Assembly: GCF_013350005.1 (NCBI RefSeq)
Contig: NZ_JABVWW010000009.1
Location: 1 to 64,000, forward strand
Reading direction: 5' to 3'
Source of the DNA: Methylocystis silviterrae
Lineage (GTDB): Bacteria; Pseudomonadota; Alphaproteobacteria; Rhizobiales; Beijerinckiaceae
Length of the DNA stretch: 64,000 bases
Shown here: positions 1 through 8,595 of the stretch, piece after piece
Layout: each line of letters begins with the position of its first letter
How positions within the stretch are numbered: the first letter of the stretch is position 1
The notes under the pieces: generated by a model
What the model saw: only the letters and a program-made list of their open reading frames with translations
Told to the model about the DNA's origin: nothing
The model's database searches: none
Translations under genes and position numbers: made by a program

Positions 1-4
1 TCAT
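1..4 (-). CDS. Start of a gene that runs off the left edge (partial)
   Basis: Reading the minus strand, an ATG lies at positions 4-2. AGGAAG sits at 15-10, five bases upstream, which is a good ribosome-binding site. It follows the stop codon of the AAA+ ATPase by 76 bases, so the nitroreductase/ATPase operon probably has a third gene outside the window. Nothing can be said about its product. A short inverted repeat (GCTTCC/GGAAGC) surrounds the ribosome-binding site. Confidence 0.45.
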
Positions 5-80
5 TGGCGCTTCCTTTCGGAAGCTGTGAATCACGACATCGCGCCCAAGCCAACAACTTTATGGGTCCGAGCCCTAAGCT

Positions 81-1778
81 CTACGCCGCATGCGCCGTGT
101 CGAGGCCGCGGAAGATGGCGCAGCGGCGGAAGACGGCGAGGCTCGGCGGCACATTCTTCTGGTGGCAGAACTTCGCCGTGAGCTTCGCCAACCCCTTTAT
201 ATCGCGGCCCGTGGCGGCGGGGAAAATCTCGACGAGTTCGTCGATGAGCGCGTCATCGACTTTGAGCGCGAATTGCTCGGTCATCACGCGCCAGATCCGG
301 CGTTTCGCGTCAGCGTCTGGCGGGTTGTATTTGATCAGCGCGATGCAGCGCGAGACGATCGCCTCGTCGATGTCGTCGACGCGGTTCGTCGTCAGGAAGA
401 GCAGACCATTGAAATATTCGAGCACGCGCAGGAAAACGCCGACGACGGCGTTCATCGCGATGTTGTCGTCGCGGCGCTTGATGTAGACGTCGGCCTCGTC
501 GATCAGCATCACCGCTCCCCAGCGCTGGGCCCGGGTTAAAATCTCCTTCAGCGCCGTCTCCATTGTGCCGACGTTGAGGCCTAACTGCCCGGAATGCACG
601 CGGTACAAGGGACGCTGGATGATTTCCGAATAGACTTCCGCCGTCAGCGTTTTGCCAACGCCGGGCGGGCCGGCGCAAAGCACCGTGGTGCCGCCGGATT
701 TGCCTTGGACAATGTCATCCATCAGCACGTCCATTTCGGCGGTCAGAATGTCGATGAGATCCGTCTGCTCCTCCGGCAGCACCAGCTTGCTCTTCAACTC
801 GGGCTGATAGCGATAGAGTCGCATTTCATCGACATGCACCCAGACGTGATGATGCAGATCAAGATGGAACATTAGAATATAGGGATGCACGGGAACTTGC
901 GTGAAGAGTCCCGGTGGAATCTGTTCGCGCAGCTCGGCGATTTCGTCCTCGCCGGAGAAATTGTTGCTCTTGCCCGCCTTGCGCAGAAAATGCCCGAGCA
1001 CGTCGCCCGGCGCCTCCAGCGTCAGATTGCGCGCCGAAAGCACCGCCTCGTCGTTGACGAGTCGCGCCTCGCCGCCGCTCGTCGAGAGCACGATGACGTC
1101 CTTGCGCGTCCAGTCCGTGTCGCGATGCGTCGAGTTGGGGTCTTCGGCGTGAAAGCCGGAGCCCTTGCCCGAAAATTGCGCGCCGTAGCGGCCGCGCCAA
1201 TCGAAATAGGTCTCGCTGGCCGCGTCGAAGGCCTCGATCAAAGCCGGCGTCTCGCGCAAGAAGCCCTTGGCGGCGAGGATTTCGCTGATCGTTCGGCCGA
1301 CGACGTCAGGCGCCATGATGCGCATGAGATTGGTTTGCAGCGTGCCCTTGGCGTTGGCCTTCAGTTCCACCAGGATCTTGCCGGCCTCGTCGTTGGAGGC
1401 CGGCACATAGTCGAAACGCGTCACGACATAGGGGAGCGCTTTTGCGGCGACGCTGGCCGTGAACAGCCAGCCGCGCAACCCGTCGGTCGTCAGATATTTG
1501 ACCAGCGCCGGCAACACGTCTTCGAGATCGCCGGCTTCGAAGCGCTTGCCCTGCGACTCGAGCGCCGAGCGCAGCGTCGCGAGCTGCGCGGCTCTGGCGC
1601 GCAATTCGGGACCCGATTGCTGATAGAGCTCCTCGAGGAAATCGAATTCGGCGCCGGAGAGATGCGCAAGATCGAGTTCGACTCTGTCGCCGAAGCGCAG
1701 TTGCGACGAGAGTCCCGAATGGGCGGGAAAGCGCGCAATCAGCGCTTCGACATGCGGCCTTTCGATTTGGATGTTCAT
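81..1778 (-). CDS. AAA+ ATPase with a large uncharacterised N-terminal region
   Basis: This is a 565-residue cytoplasmic ATPase. The C-terminal third is a clear AAA+ module: Walker A GPPGVGKT at residues 370-377, Walker B VMLIDEAD around 423-430, then a sensor-1-like LTTNR and a VSRC arginine-finger region. The first 350 or so residues match no domain I recognise and contain a His-rich stretch near residue 305. AAA+ proteins of this shape usually remodel a protein partner. The start codon overlaps the stop of the upstream nitroreductase (ATGA at 1778-1775), so the two are translationally coupled and probably act together, perhaps with the ATPase remodelling or activating the flavoenzyme. That last point is inference. 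The ATPase assignment is secure; the pathway is unknown. Confidence 0.85.
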   Translation of the reverse strand: MNIQIERPHVEALIARFPAHSGLSSQLRFGDRVELDLAHLSGAEFDFLEELYQQSGPELRARAAQLATLRSALESQGKRFEAGDLEDVLPALVKYLTTDGLRGWLFTASVAAKALPYVVTRFDYVPASNDEAGKILVELKANAKGTLQTNLMRIMAPDVVGRTISEILAAKGFLRETPALIEAFDAASETYFDWRGRYGAQFSGKGSGFHAEDPNSTHRDTDWTRKDVIVLSTSGGEARLVNDEAVLSARNLTLEAPGDVLGHFLRKAGKSNNFSGEDEIAELREQIPPGLFTQVPVHPYILMFHLDLHHHVWVHVDEMRLYRYQPELKSKLVLPEEQTDLIDILTAEMDVLMDDIVQGKSGGTTVLCAGPPGVGKTLTAEVYSEIIQRPLYRVHSGQLGLNVGTMETALKEILTRAQRWGAVMLIDEADVYIKRRDDNIAMNAVVGVFLRVLEYFNGLLFLTTNRVDDIDEAIVSRCIALIKYNPPDADAKRRIWRVMTEQFALKVDDALIDELVEIFPAATGRDIKGLAKLTAKFCHQKNVPPSLAVFRRCAIFRGLDTAHAA

Positions 1779-3430
1779 GTTCGCTCGCGCATCTCTTCAG
1801 GGTAGGCGGGGAGCGTCAGCATGCGCGGGTCTTCCAGCGCGGCGCCGACGGTGAAGTGGTAGACGTCCTGAAAGGCGTATTGCTCTGGCGACAGACCGAG
1901 CATCGCGTGGATCTCGTCGTCGAAGAAGCAACCAATCCCTGTGCCGGAGAGGCCAATGGCGCTGGACCAGAGATAGAGCGCCTGGCCGATCGCGCCGGCC
2001 TCCCAGTGCAGCCGGCGATAGCCGAAGCCGCCGTCCTCTTGAAGCGTGCGGTCGAAATCGGCGATCATCGCGACGGCGAAACAGCCCTTGCCGGCGATCG
2101 CCTGGCGGCAGGCGTTCATGCTCGCCTCGCGTTCGACGGAGCCTTGCCGCAGGCGAAAGAGTTTAAGCGGTCCGATCTCGATCGGCGTCCAAAGCAACGC
2201 CAGCGCCGACATCTCGCGCAGCCGCGCCGTGGTTTCGGCGTCGCGCTGCAGCAGATAGAGACCCGGCTCCACGCCATCGACGCGATGCACGAAAAGCAGC
2301 AGATTTAGCCGTGGCGGCCAGGGGAAGGGCGCCAGGCAGGGCTCGGCGCCGGGAAGCGTCGACGTCAGCATGGCGCAAAACGCCTCCTGCGAGAGGCGGG
2401 CGACGCCGTCCATGCGCTGCGCGCTGCGCCGCCGCCGCACCACGCGCCCGATGTCGGGCAGCGGAAAGGGGAAGGCGGGTTTCGGCGCAACGCGTGACAA
2501 AGGCTCCAATGTCGGCGTGCGGGGCTTGACGCAGAACCGCGCCGCCCGGTCGACAAGCGGCCAGCCGTCGTGGTCGTCGCTCAAGCGATTTGCGGCGCCC
2601 GACCACGTTCGCGGCGCGCGCGCAAGGCTGGAGACGTCAATGGCGGGGGGCGCGTTCCCATCCGAGGCGATCCACAAGAGCGCATCGGGATGTTCTTCCT
2701 CGCGCCGATGTGAAGCGTCGGGCCGATCGAGGCCGAGCAGCGCCGCGACGTCGGCGTCGCTGGGTTCGCACAAGAGATGCGCGCGCCAGCCCAGCGCGGC
2801 GGCGGCCTGCGCGGCGGCGCCGATCGCATGGCCGACGTCGAGTTGGCAATAGCGAAACGCCCGCTCGCCATATTTCCAGCTCTCGCGCCAGGGGACGGAA
2901 CTCAATCCGAGCAGAAAGCCGCCCTCAGGCAGAACGACCGGCGTTTCAAAAATAGCGCGAAGCTCCAGCGCATGATCTTCCTGCGCATAGTGATAAAGCG
3001 CGGCGGTCTCGCCGAGCCCCTCGGCGGCGTTGGCGAGGAGATAGGTTTCGGTCGGATGCAGATTGCCGGAAGAGGGATTGTTGCGCAGCGCCCACGTCGA
3101 GCCTTCGTAACTTTTCCAGGCGCTGATCCCGAAGCCGAGCTCCAGGAACAGGCCGAGCGCCATGCGGTCGAGCGGCGCGGAGCGCAGCGCAGGGCCGGGG
3201 AAAGGCGCGGTCTCTTCGCGATCGCGTAGCGGCAGTTCGACGCGCGGCGCGCCCTCGAAGCGCCGGAAGGGCGAGGGCTGCGAGGTCCAATCGAGAAAGG
3301 CTGGCCCAAGCGCATAGCGCGTCGGCGCATGTTTCGTGCGCTGGTGATAGCCGCGGATGTCGCTCGGCAGTGCGTCGGCGTCTCGCATTCGGTCGTTCAA
3401 AGTCTGGAGTTCGATCTCGGCTTCAGCCAT
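1775..3430 (-). CDS. Tandem SagB-type nitroreductase-family oxidoreductase
   Basis: About 551 residues holding two nitroreductase (FMN-dependent) folds in tandem. The first, about residues 80-290, carries the SagB hallmark RNNPSSGNLHPTE. The second, about 310-540, ends in the GLSGTGIGCFFDDE and FHFTVG-like segments typical of the C-terminal half of the fold. SagB/ThcOx enzymes oxidise azolines to azoles in RiPP pathways, but no YcaO cyclodehydratase or precursor peptide is seen here, so the substrate is unknown. The ATG at 3430 is chosen over the longer frame (to 3571) because GAGGAGG lies six bases upstream and the homology starts after it. The stop overlaps the start of the AAA+ ATPase. FMN binding and the double domain are supported; the function is not. 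Confidence 0.82.
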   Translation of the reverse strand: MAEAEIELQTLNDRMRDADALPSDIRGYHQRTKHAPTRYALGPAFLDWTSQPSPFRRFEGAPRVELPLRDREETAPFPGPALRSAPLDRMALGLFLELGFGISAWKSYEGSTWALRNNPSSGNLHPTETYLLANAAEGLGETAALYHYAQEDHALELRAIFETPVVLPEGGFLLGLSSVPWRESWKYGERAFRYCQLDVGHAIGAAAQAAAALGWRAHLLCEPSDADVAALLGLDRPDASHRREEEHPDALLWIASDGNAPPAIDVSSLARAPRTWSGAANRLSDDHDGWPLVDRAARFCVKPRTPTLEPLSRVAPKPAFPFPLPDIGRVVRRRRSAQRMDGVARLSQEAFCAMLTSTLPGAEPCLAPFPWPPRLNLLLFVHRVDGVEPGLYLLQRDAETTARLREMSALALLWTPIEIGPLKLFRLRQGSVEREASMNACRQAIAGKGCFAVAMIADFDRTLQEDGGFGYRRLHWEAGAIGQALYLWSSAIGLSGTGIGCFFDDEIHAMLGLSPEQYAFQDVYHFTVGAALEDPRMLTLPAYPEEMRERT

Positions 3431-3706
3431 ACGGCCTCCTCTTCGACCTCTTAATTCAAGAAGCGCGCCCAGTTTGGCTGGCTCACGATCACAAACAAGA
3501 TCAATGACTTTCGCCGACCTGCGGAGGAGCGCGCGGAGATGGCGACGAAGAATGTCGCACAAGACCGCCACAGCGGAGACGCAACCCTGGGCTTTTGGCC
3601 GATAGGTGACATTGTCGGTTCACCGCGGCTCTCGCCTGCGGCGACCCCAAGGGTATGCTTCTTGCTACTTTCTGCGCTCTGTTCCGCATCTTGATCGGAC
3701 GACGCG

Positions 3707-4669
3707 ATGGACGATACTCTGCGTGAAGTCACTGTGGCCAAGAAGACGGACGAGGCCCACAATATGGCCTCGTTCGAACTGGTCGATCCCACCGGCGCTG
3801 AACTGCCGACCTTCTCGCCTGGCGCGCATGTCGACGTCACGCTTCCCGGCGGTTTGGTGCGGCAATATTCCTTGTGCAACAGCGCCACGGAACGCCATCG
3901 CTACGTCATTGGCGTGTGGAACGACGCCAACAGCCGCGGCGGCTCCAAGGCGCTGCATACGCAAGTGAATGTCGGCGACAAATTGCAGGTGGGCTTGCCG
4001 AGAAACCGGTTTCGCGTGCCGCGGCAAACGAAGCGCGCGATCCTGATGGCGCGAGGCATCGGCGTGACGCCGATCCTGAGCATCGCGGACCATCTCAAGC
4101 GCCAGGACATTCCCTTCGACTTGCACTACGTCTACGCAATGATGTCGCCGGGTTCATTCAGCGAGATGATCGCGACATCGAATTTCGCGGAGAATACGAA
4201 ATATTATTATGAGGCGAGCGAACTCAATCAGCTGCTCAATCCGGTGACCCTTCTGCAGGATCAACCGGAAGAGACGCAGCTCTTCATCTGTGGCGTGGAT
4301 TGGTGGCAGGATCCGATCATTCACCTCGCCGAGCAGAAAGGTTGGGCGAAGGAGCGAATCCACGTCGAAAGATTCACCGCGAAAGTGCCGCCAGCCGTGC
4401 TCGACAAGGTCTTCGAAGTCAAGATCGCCAGCACGGGAGCCGTTTATAAAGTCCCCGGCGACAAGACCGTCACGGCTTTCCTCGAGGAGCAGGGCGTAAA
4501 GATTCCGACGTCCTGCGAACAGGGCATGTGCGGAACCTGCAAGATCCAGGTCATTGAAGGCGAGGCGGACCATCGCGACAAGCGTCTCTCCGATCAGGAA
4601 AAGGCCGAAGGCTTTTTCCTGGCCTGCGTCTCGCGCGCCAAGAGCGACCTGCTGGTGCTGAATCTGTAA
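3707..4669 (+). CDS. VanB-like flavin/2Fe-2S oxidoreductase (phthalate dioxygenase reductase family)
   Basis: A 320-residue soluble electron-transfer protein. Order: flavin-binding barrel (about 1-100, with RQYSLCNS for flavin contact), NAD(P)H-binding domain (about 105-220, with ARGIGVTPILS), then a plant-type 2Fe-2S ferredoxin at the C-terminus with Cys270, Cys275, Cys278 and Cys307. This order is that of phthalate dioxygenase reductase and of VanB, which pass electrons from NAD(P)H to a Rieske oxygenase. Length matches the family. No Rieske oxygenase or other partner is adjacent: the divergent neighbour is the nitroreductase operon and the next plus-strand gene is a small hypothetical. It may serve a partner elsewhere. 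The family call is firm; the partner is unknown. Confidence 0.88.
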   Translation: MDDTLREVTVAKKTDEAHNMASFELVDPTGAELPTFSPGAHVDVTLPGGLVRQYSLCNSATERHRYVIGVWNDANSRGGSKALHTQVNVGDKLQVGLPRNRFRVPRQTKRAILMARGIGVTPILSIADHLKRQDIPFDLHYVYAMMSPGSFSEMIATSNFAENTKYYYEASELNQLLNPVTLLQDQPEETQLFICGVDWWQDPIIHLAEQKGWAKERIHVERFTAKVPPAVLDKVFEVKIASTGAVYKVPGDKTVTAFLEEQGVKIPTSCEQGMCGTCKIQVIEGEADHRDKRLSDQEKAEGFFLACVSRAKSDLLVLNL

Positions 4670-4920
4670 ACGCTGCGCGCGGCTGTCGTCGCGGCGCGGA
4701 CGCAGACAGTCGCGCACCATTGATCGTTCCGCTTGGCCGGCACGCTTCCCGGCGCCGGACTGCGGGGCGTTCTGTCGATCGTTTAGGGCCGCTCAGCGAC
4801 AGCCCGAAGGCGAATTGCGGCCCTGTCATCAGCGCGTGAGCAAACTGCTTTACGGTCAGAGTAAGTTGAAGGACTTCCCCGAGCTCGGCGGCAAGGCCGC
4901 GCCCTGACCATCGGATTTTC
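4670..4920. other. Non-coding stretch after the VanB-like gene
   Basis: No gene is supported here. Two frames near 4790-4915 remain open with gene-like composition, ending in a plus-strand TGA just before the terminator at 4921. I could not match either strand to a family. It may be the tail of a decayed gene. Confidence 0.3.
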
Positions 4921-4955
4921 GCCCGGCCGACGGTCAGGTCGGCCGGGCGCTTTTT
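4921..4955 (+). terminator. Rho-independent terminator
   Basis: A perfect 11-bp stem (GCCCGGCCGAC paired with GTCGGCCGGGC) encloses a six-base loop at 4932-4937 and is followed by GC and five T residues at 4951-4955. The T-run lies only on the plus-strand side, so it ends plus-strand transcription, presumably from the VanB-like gene 250 bases upstream or from a small lost gene between. Confidence 0.85.
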
Positions 4956-5051
4956 AGCCATTTTTGACAAGGATGGTCGCGCACGTCTCAATGCAGGCAG
5001 TTTGGAGCTTTGCTTTCGTTTCGCTGGGCGCAAAGCAGGGAGGATGACGCC

Positions 5052-5384
5052 GTGTGCACAGTGGAAAGCGCGCTTCAAGATGATTGCGTCAGCGTCGTTC
5101 AAAGGCAAGACGACGAAGGCGCTTATATGATTCGGATCGGAACGCTCGAGACCGTCGTCACCATTCGATTACGCCGGACATGGGGATCGCGGACAGCGTT
5201 TCGCCTGAGCCACGCGATTAAAACGCCGCGCCAGCCGAGCCCCTTTTGGAGCTGCGCGTCGGAGGCGGATTCGCCAGGCGACGCTTTACGGAAAGCGATC
5301 AGCGGCTTCACGATGCATTATAGGAAGGCGGTCGGCGAGGGTTATGCGCCAGCCGAAGACTGGCTCGTTCCGGCCGGAAGCTAG
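5052..5384 (+). CDS. Small hypothetical protein
   Basis: A reading frame of about 110 residues with no family I recognise. I prefer the GTG at 5052, preceded by AGGGAGG at a normal distance, over the ATG at 5010. The C-terminal third (SPGDALRKAISGF, then HYRKAVGEGY and EDWLVP) looks like genuine protein sequence with an amphipathic helix. No signal peptide, membrane segment or Cys cluster is seen. It lies between a strong terminator and a dispersed repeat, alone on its strand. Whether it is expressed is uncertain. Confidence 0.45.
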   Translation: MCTVESALQDDCVSVVQRQDDEGAYMIRIGTLETVVTIRLRRTWGSRTAFRLSHAIKTPRQPSPFWSCASEADSPGDALRKAISGFTMHYRKAVGEGYAPAEDWLVPAGS

Positions 5385-5390
5385 GCGCGC

Positions 5391-5429
5391 CGGCATTGCG
5401 AGGAGCGCAAGCGACGAAGCAATCCAGGG
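5391..5429. repeat. Dispersed intergenic repeat (CATTGCGAGGAGC type)
   Basis: The segment reads CATTGCGAGGAGCGCAAGCG followed by ACGAAGCAATCC. This resembles a short, partly palindromic intergenic element that I recall as common in alphaproteobacterial genomes (consensus near CATTGCGAGCG...GAAGCAATCC). Only one copy was seen in this window. It marks the downstream edge of the decayed respiratory operon. Confidence 0.55.
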
Positions 5430-5504
5430 AAGAGCGGCTCATGCGCGCTCCCGCCTCGCGCGAAATCTCGGCGGCTTTCGCTTTGCCGAGTTGGTTGATG
5501 GCCG

Positions 5505-5757
5505 AATTTTCCGTCGGGGGAGGAGATGACGTCATCCATTCGAGCCCCGTCGCGCCCCAGGGATTCGCCGACGCGCGTTCGCCATAAAGCAGCGACCGGG
5601 TGAGATAGCCCAGCGGCAGCAGATAGCCTATCGCGAGCACCATCGCGCCGGCGGAAGACAGCAGGTTTAGCGGTTCGAAGTGTGGCGGGTAGGCGAAATA
5701 ACGTCTCGGCATGCCGAGATAGCCCAGCACGAACTGGGGAAAAAAGGTGAAGCGGCA
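5505..5757 (-). pseudogene. C-terminal fragment of haem-copper oxidase subunit I
   Basis: One minus-strand frame encodes about 83 residues matching the end of cytochrome c oxidase subunit I: the TFFPQFVLGYLGMPRRY segment after helix XI, a final hydrophobic helix, and the tail ANPWGATGLEW...SPPPTEN that is typical of caa3/ctaD-type subunits. Everything before this, including all haem and copper ligands, is missing. The fragment joins directly, out of frame, to the truncated actF, so a deletion removed the end of actF, any subunit II gene and most of subunit I. The tail then drifts into the dispersed repeat. It cannot be functional. Confidence 0.82.
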
Positions 5758-6615
5758 AATCCCACGGCCTTTGGCGAATGTTGCGCTCTGGCCGAAAGCA
5801 GTGTGAAGAACGGCGCAACGAAATGCGTAAGCACGATAAGCCCGGCGATGACGTTCCAGCCCTGACGCCAGCGCGGGAGATACCAAGCGACCTCATGCGG
5901 CAGGTCGGACTGCCAGACGATGATGAGTTGCATGAGCGCCAGATAGCTCCACAGAATGACGAGGGCGAGAAGCAGGCGCGCAAGCTGGCGCAAGGCCTCG
6001 GGGTCTGGCGAGGACGAACATATGAGGGCGAGCGTCGCGGCGGAGAGAGCGAGCGCGCCAATCTCGCTGATGAAGCCGAGACCGAATAGGCTCGAGGCGA
6101 AAGTCGGATCAAGCGACATGACGGCGTCAATGACGGCGAAGCTCGTCGTCAGCGCGAGAAGAATGAGCCCTGCTGGCGCGAGCCACGCGAGCTCATTGGC
6201 GTCCGCGTCCGCGCGCGTGATGAGCACGGCGAGAATGAGCCAGATCCAGCAGATAGATCACGCCGCGAAGCACAAAGGCGGGACCGTTCAGATAGAGCGC
6301 GTTGTCGAACTGCGCCGCGCCGCTTTGAAGCCACGGATAGACGCGGTTGGCTGTCAGCGCGTAAGGAACGACGAACAGCGGAGCGAGAAACACGCTGCGC
6401 ACGCCGGCGGCGAGGACGCCGTGAACGGCCTTTCCCCAGCGACCGCCTGTCAGCGCGTGGATCAGCGTCAGCGCCATGGCGCCGAGCGGCCAGGCGATCC
6501 ATACGCTGAGCGCCGTCAGCCAAGCGAATCCAAAACTCCCGGGCGCCAACGCCCATCCGAGAAAGGCTCCGGCATAGCCCACGGCGCACGCCAGGATAAG
6601 GATGATTTGGCTCAT
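5755..6615 (-). pseudogene. actF: Broken actF (alternative complex III membrane subunit)
   Basis: Starts with ATG at 6615, overlapping the end of the actE remnant by ATGA. Two minus-strand frames together give about 285 residues of a polytopic ActF-like membrane protein. The first frame covers helices from MSQIILILACAVGYAG to a point near 6230. There one extra base (in the CTGCTGGATCTGG region) shifts the frame, and the second frame continues with WLAPAGLILLALTTS, SLDPTFASSLFG and HEVAWYLPRW. Intact ActF proteins are around 400 residues, and here the last quarter is lost at the join with the oxidase fragment near 5756. ActF normally anchors alternative complex III (quinol:electron-acceptor oxidoreductase) in the membrane. 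The frameshift and truncation mean no working product. Confidence 0.85.
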
Positions 6616-6830
6616 GGCGCGGTCTCCGCTTTTGCGGCTGCGAGATCGGTCGCCGACGCATTCTGGCTTTTTTGCAAGGCGCGAATATAGGCGGCGATCG
6701 CCCACCGATCGGTGGGCGGCACGCGCCCCGCATAGGCGTACATGGCGCCGTGGCCTTGAGCGATCACATCGACGAAATGGCGCGTCGGCGCTTGGAGCAG
6801 TCGTTCGCTGTCGAAGGTGGGCGGCGCTGC
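6612..6830 (-). pseudogene. actE: C-terminal remnant of actE (monohaem cytochrome c subunit)
   Basis: About 70 residues remain, with the signature GHGAMYAYAGRVPPTDRWAI and YIRALQKSQNA of the C-terminal part of ActE cytochromes, including the Met that would ligate haem. The CxxCH haem-binding motif and the N-terminal half are gone. The frame ends at 6612 with an ATGA overlap into actF, showing the original gene junction is preserved. Upstream it runs into the truncated actC near 6830, so a single deletion probably removed the end of actC, all of actD and the start of actE. Confidence 0.8.
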
Positions 6831-7464
6831 GCTTACGCGGCGCGTCGGCCTTGTTGCGCATCGTCGCAAGGTCGGGAACGAGGCCGAAATACCAGAAGAG
6901 AATCGAGGAGACGACGTAGGTGAGGATCGCCACAAAATCCCAAAGCAGAGGGCTTCGGAACTGCGGCCGGACGGTCATCACGTTCGGATAGGGAAACAGC
7001 CAGTAGAACAGCCAAGGCCGGCCGAGGTGCAAAATCGGATAGATGGCCGCGCAGGCGGCGGCGAAGATGGTGATGGTCTCGGCGATCCTGTTGAGCGCGT
7101 TGCGCCACTCGACCTCGGCCAGATAGAAGAGCGCCGAGATGAAGGTTCCGCCCGAAGCGATGGCGATCCACCACACGTAATTGATGATTACGAAACCCCA
7201 GACCACCGGCCAGTCGATGCCCCAGATGCCGACGCCTGCATAAAACAACCAGCCGATGGCGATGACGAGGATAACGACCAAGAGCAGCGCCGCGGCCAGA
7301 CTGAGCTTCCACCATAGCGGCCATTTTTCCCGCAGCGGCGGCGCGCATATTGTCGTCGTCATCGTCGATATGGTCTGCTCCGGCGCGACGATCGGATCGT
7401 TCGCTCGCAACCGTCTGTCGTCCGCGAAGACTCCAAGCGTCGACCGGGCCTGGAACAACGTCAT
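6830..7464 (-). pseudogene. actC: Truncated actC (NrfD-like quinol-binding membrane subunit)
   Basis: Begins with ATG at 7464, overlapping the actB stop by ATGA. About 210 residues match the N-terminal half of ActC, an NrfD/PsrC-fold membrane protein: a charged N-terminus, helices such as WKLSLAAALLLVVILVIA, then the conserved VWWIAIASGGTFISA, EVEWRNALNR and HLGRPWLFYW blocks that form the quinol site. After LVPDLATMRNKADAP similarity stops, where about 450 residues are expected, and the sequence passes into actE in another frame. Without the second half the four-helix NrfD core is incomplete. Confidence 0.85.
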
Positions 7465-8595
7465 TTCTGCGTCTCTTTAGGTTTATCGATATTGAAAATA
7501 TGCGCTTCATAGGTGACGCGCGGCTTCGTATTCTGTTCCGCCAGCAGCGCGTAAGACAGTGGTCCGGCGCGACGCGCGGCGACCTCGCTCCCCTTTGCGT
7601 TGCAGGCAGAACGTGCACTTCTCCATGACGCCGCGGGCGCGCACGGTGACCTCGGGATTTCGTGATTGGATTGCGCGGCGCTCTTCACCCGCGAAGTCGA
7701 TATAATTGAAGCGACGAACCTTGTAGGGGCAATTGTTCGAGCAGAAGCGCGTGCCGATGCAACGATTGTAGACCATCACATTGAGCCCTTCGGCGTCATG
7801 CATCGTCGCGCCGACCGGGCAGACCGGCTCGCATGGCGCTTCCTCGCAATGCATGCAGAGAACGGGCTGGAAGTTGAATTTCGCGGACTCCGGCGGGCCG
7901 TCGTAATAGCGGTCGATGCGCAGCCAGTACATCTCGCGCTCGCGCAGCATCTCGGTCTTGCCGACGACGGGAATATTGTTTTCCGCCTGGCAGGCGACCA
8001 CACAGGCGTTGCAGCCGATGCAGGCGTTGAGGTCGATGCTCATGCCCCAGGCGGCTGGGCCTTGAGGCTTCCATTCATAAAAGGACGGCTTAGACACATC
8101 GCTTCGTCGAACGAATTCAGGATCTGCGAGGAACTGCGACAGCGCGCCGTTTCGCGCATAGCCCCCCCTTCGTCGAACATCGTAGCGTGGTGCTGCGTGC
8201 TTGCGAGTTCTTCTGTGGCGTCGGTTTTTTGTATGTCCAGCGCGCCACACGAGCGCCCCGTAAGATTGAAGAAATCGACGCCGACATTCTGCCCCGCCGG
8301 GCCCGCGTGGCGTCTGCCGAATCCGAGAAGCGCGACCACGCATTCATCCGACTGGCCCGGGGCGATGGCGATCGGCGTTGTCATGTGCACGCCGTCGACC
8401 GTGATCTTGACGACGTCGCCATTCGCCAGCGACAGCTCACGGGCGCGCCGGGGCGATATCAAGAGCGGATTGCCCCAGCTTATTTTGCTTAGCGGCCGCG
8501 GCAATTCCTGGAGCCATGGATTGTCGGCATAGCGGCCGTCGAGAGTCTTGCGCAAGCTCCTCGAGGCTACGCCATTGCGCATTCACCTGTGACAT
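7461..8595 (-). pseudogene. actB: Gutted actB (molybdopterin-like/iron-sulfur subunit)
   Basis: ActB is normally a protein of about 1000 residues: a molybdopterin-oxidoreductase-like half without cofactor plus a four-cluster ferredoxin half. Here the ATG at 8595 (MSQVNAQWRSLEELAQ) opens the normal N-terminus, but after about 18 residues the sequence jumps, in another frame, to NPWLQELPRPLSKISWGNP and the C-terminal beta-rich domain. It then shifts frame again into the iron-sulfur domain: [45 protein letters not shown] and CTFC. The last cluster block is deleted and a third frame supplies the C-terminus ([15 protein letters not shown]). Several hundred residues are missing. The stop overlaps the actC start. 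Clearly non-functional. Confidence 0.87.

Noticed and set aside
885-1805. Long open plus-strand frame (306 codons) over the AAA+ ATPase
   Set aside because: It is antisense to a gene with clear Walker motifs and has the Arg/Ala/Gly-rich look of a chance frame in high-GC DNA.
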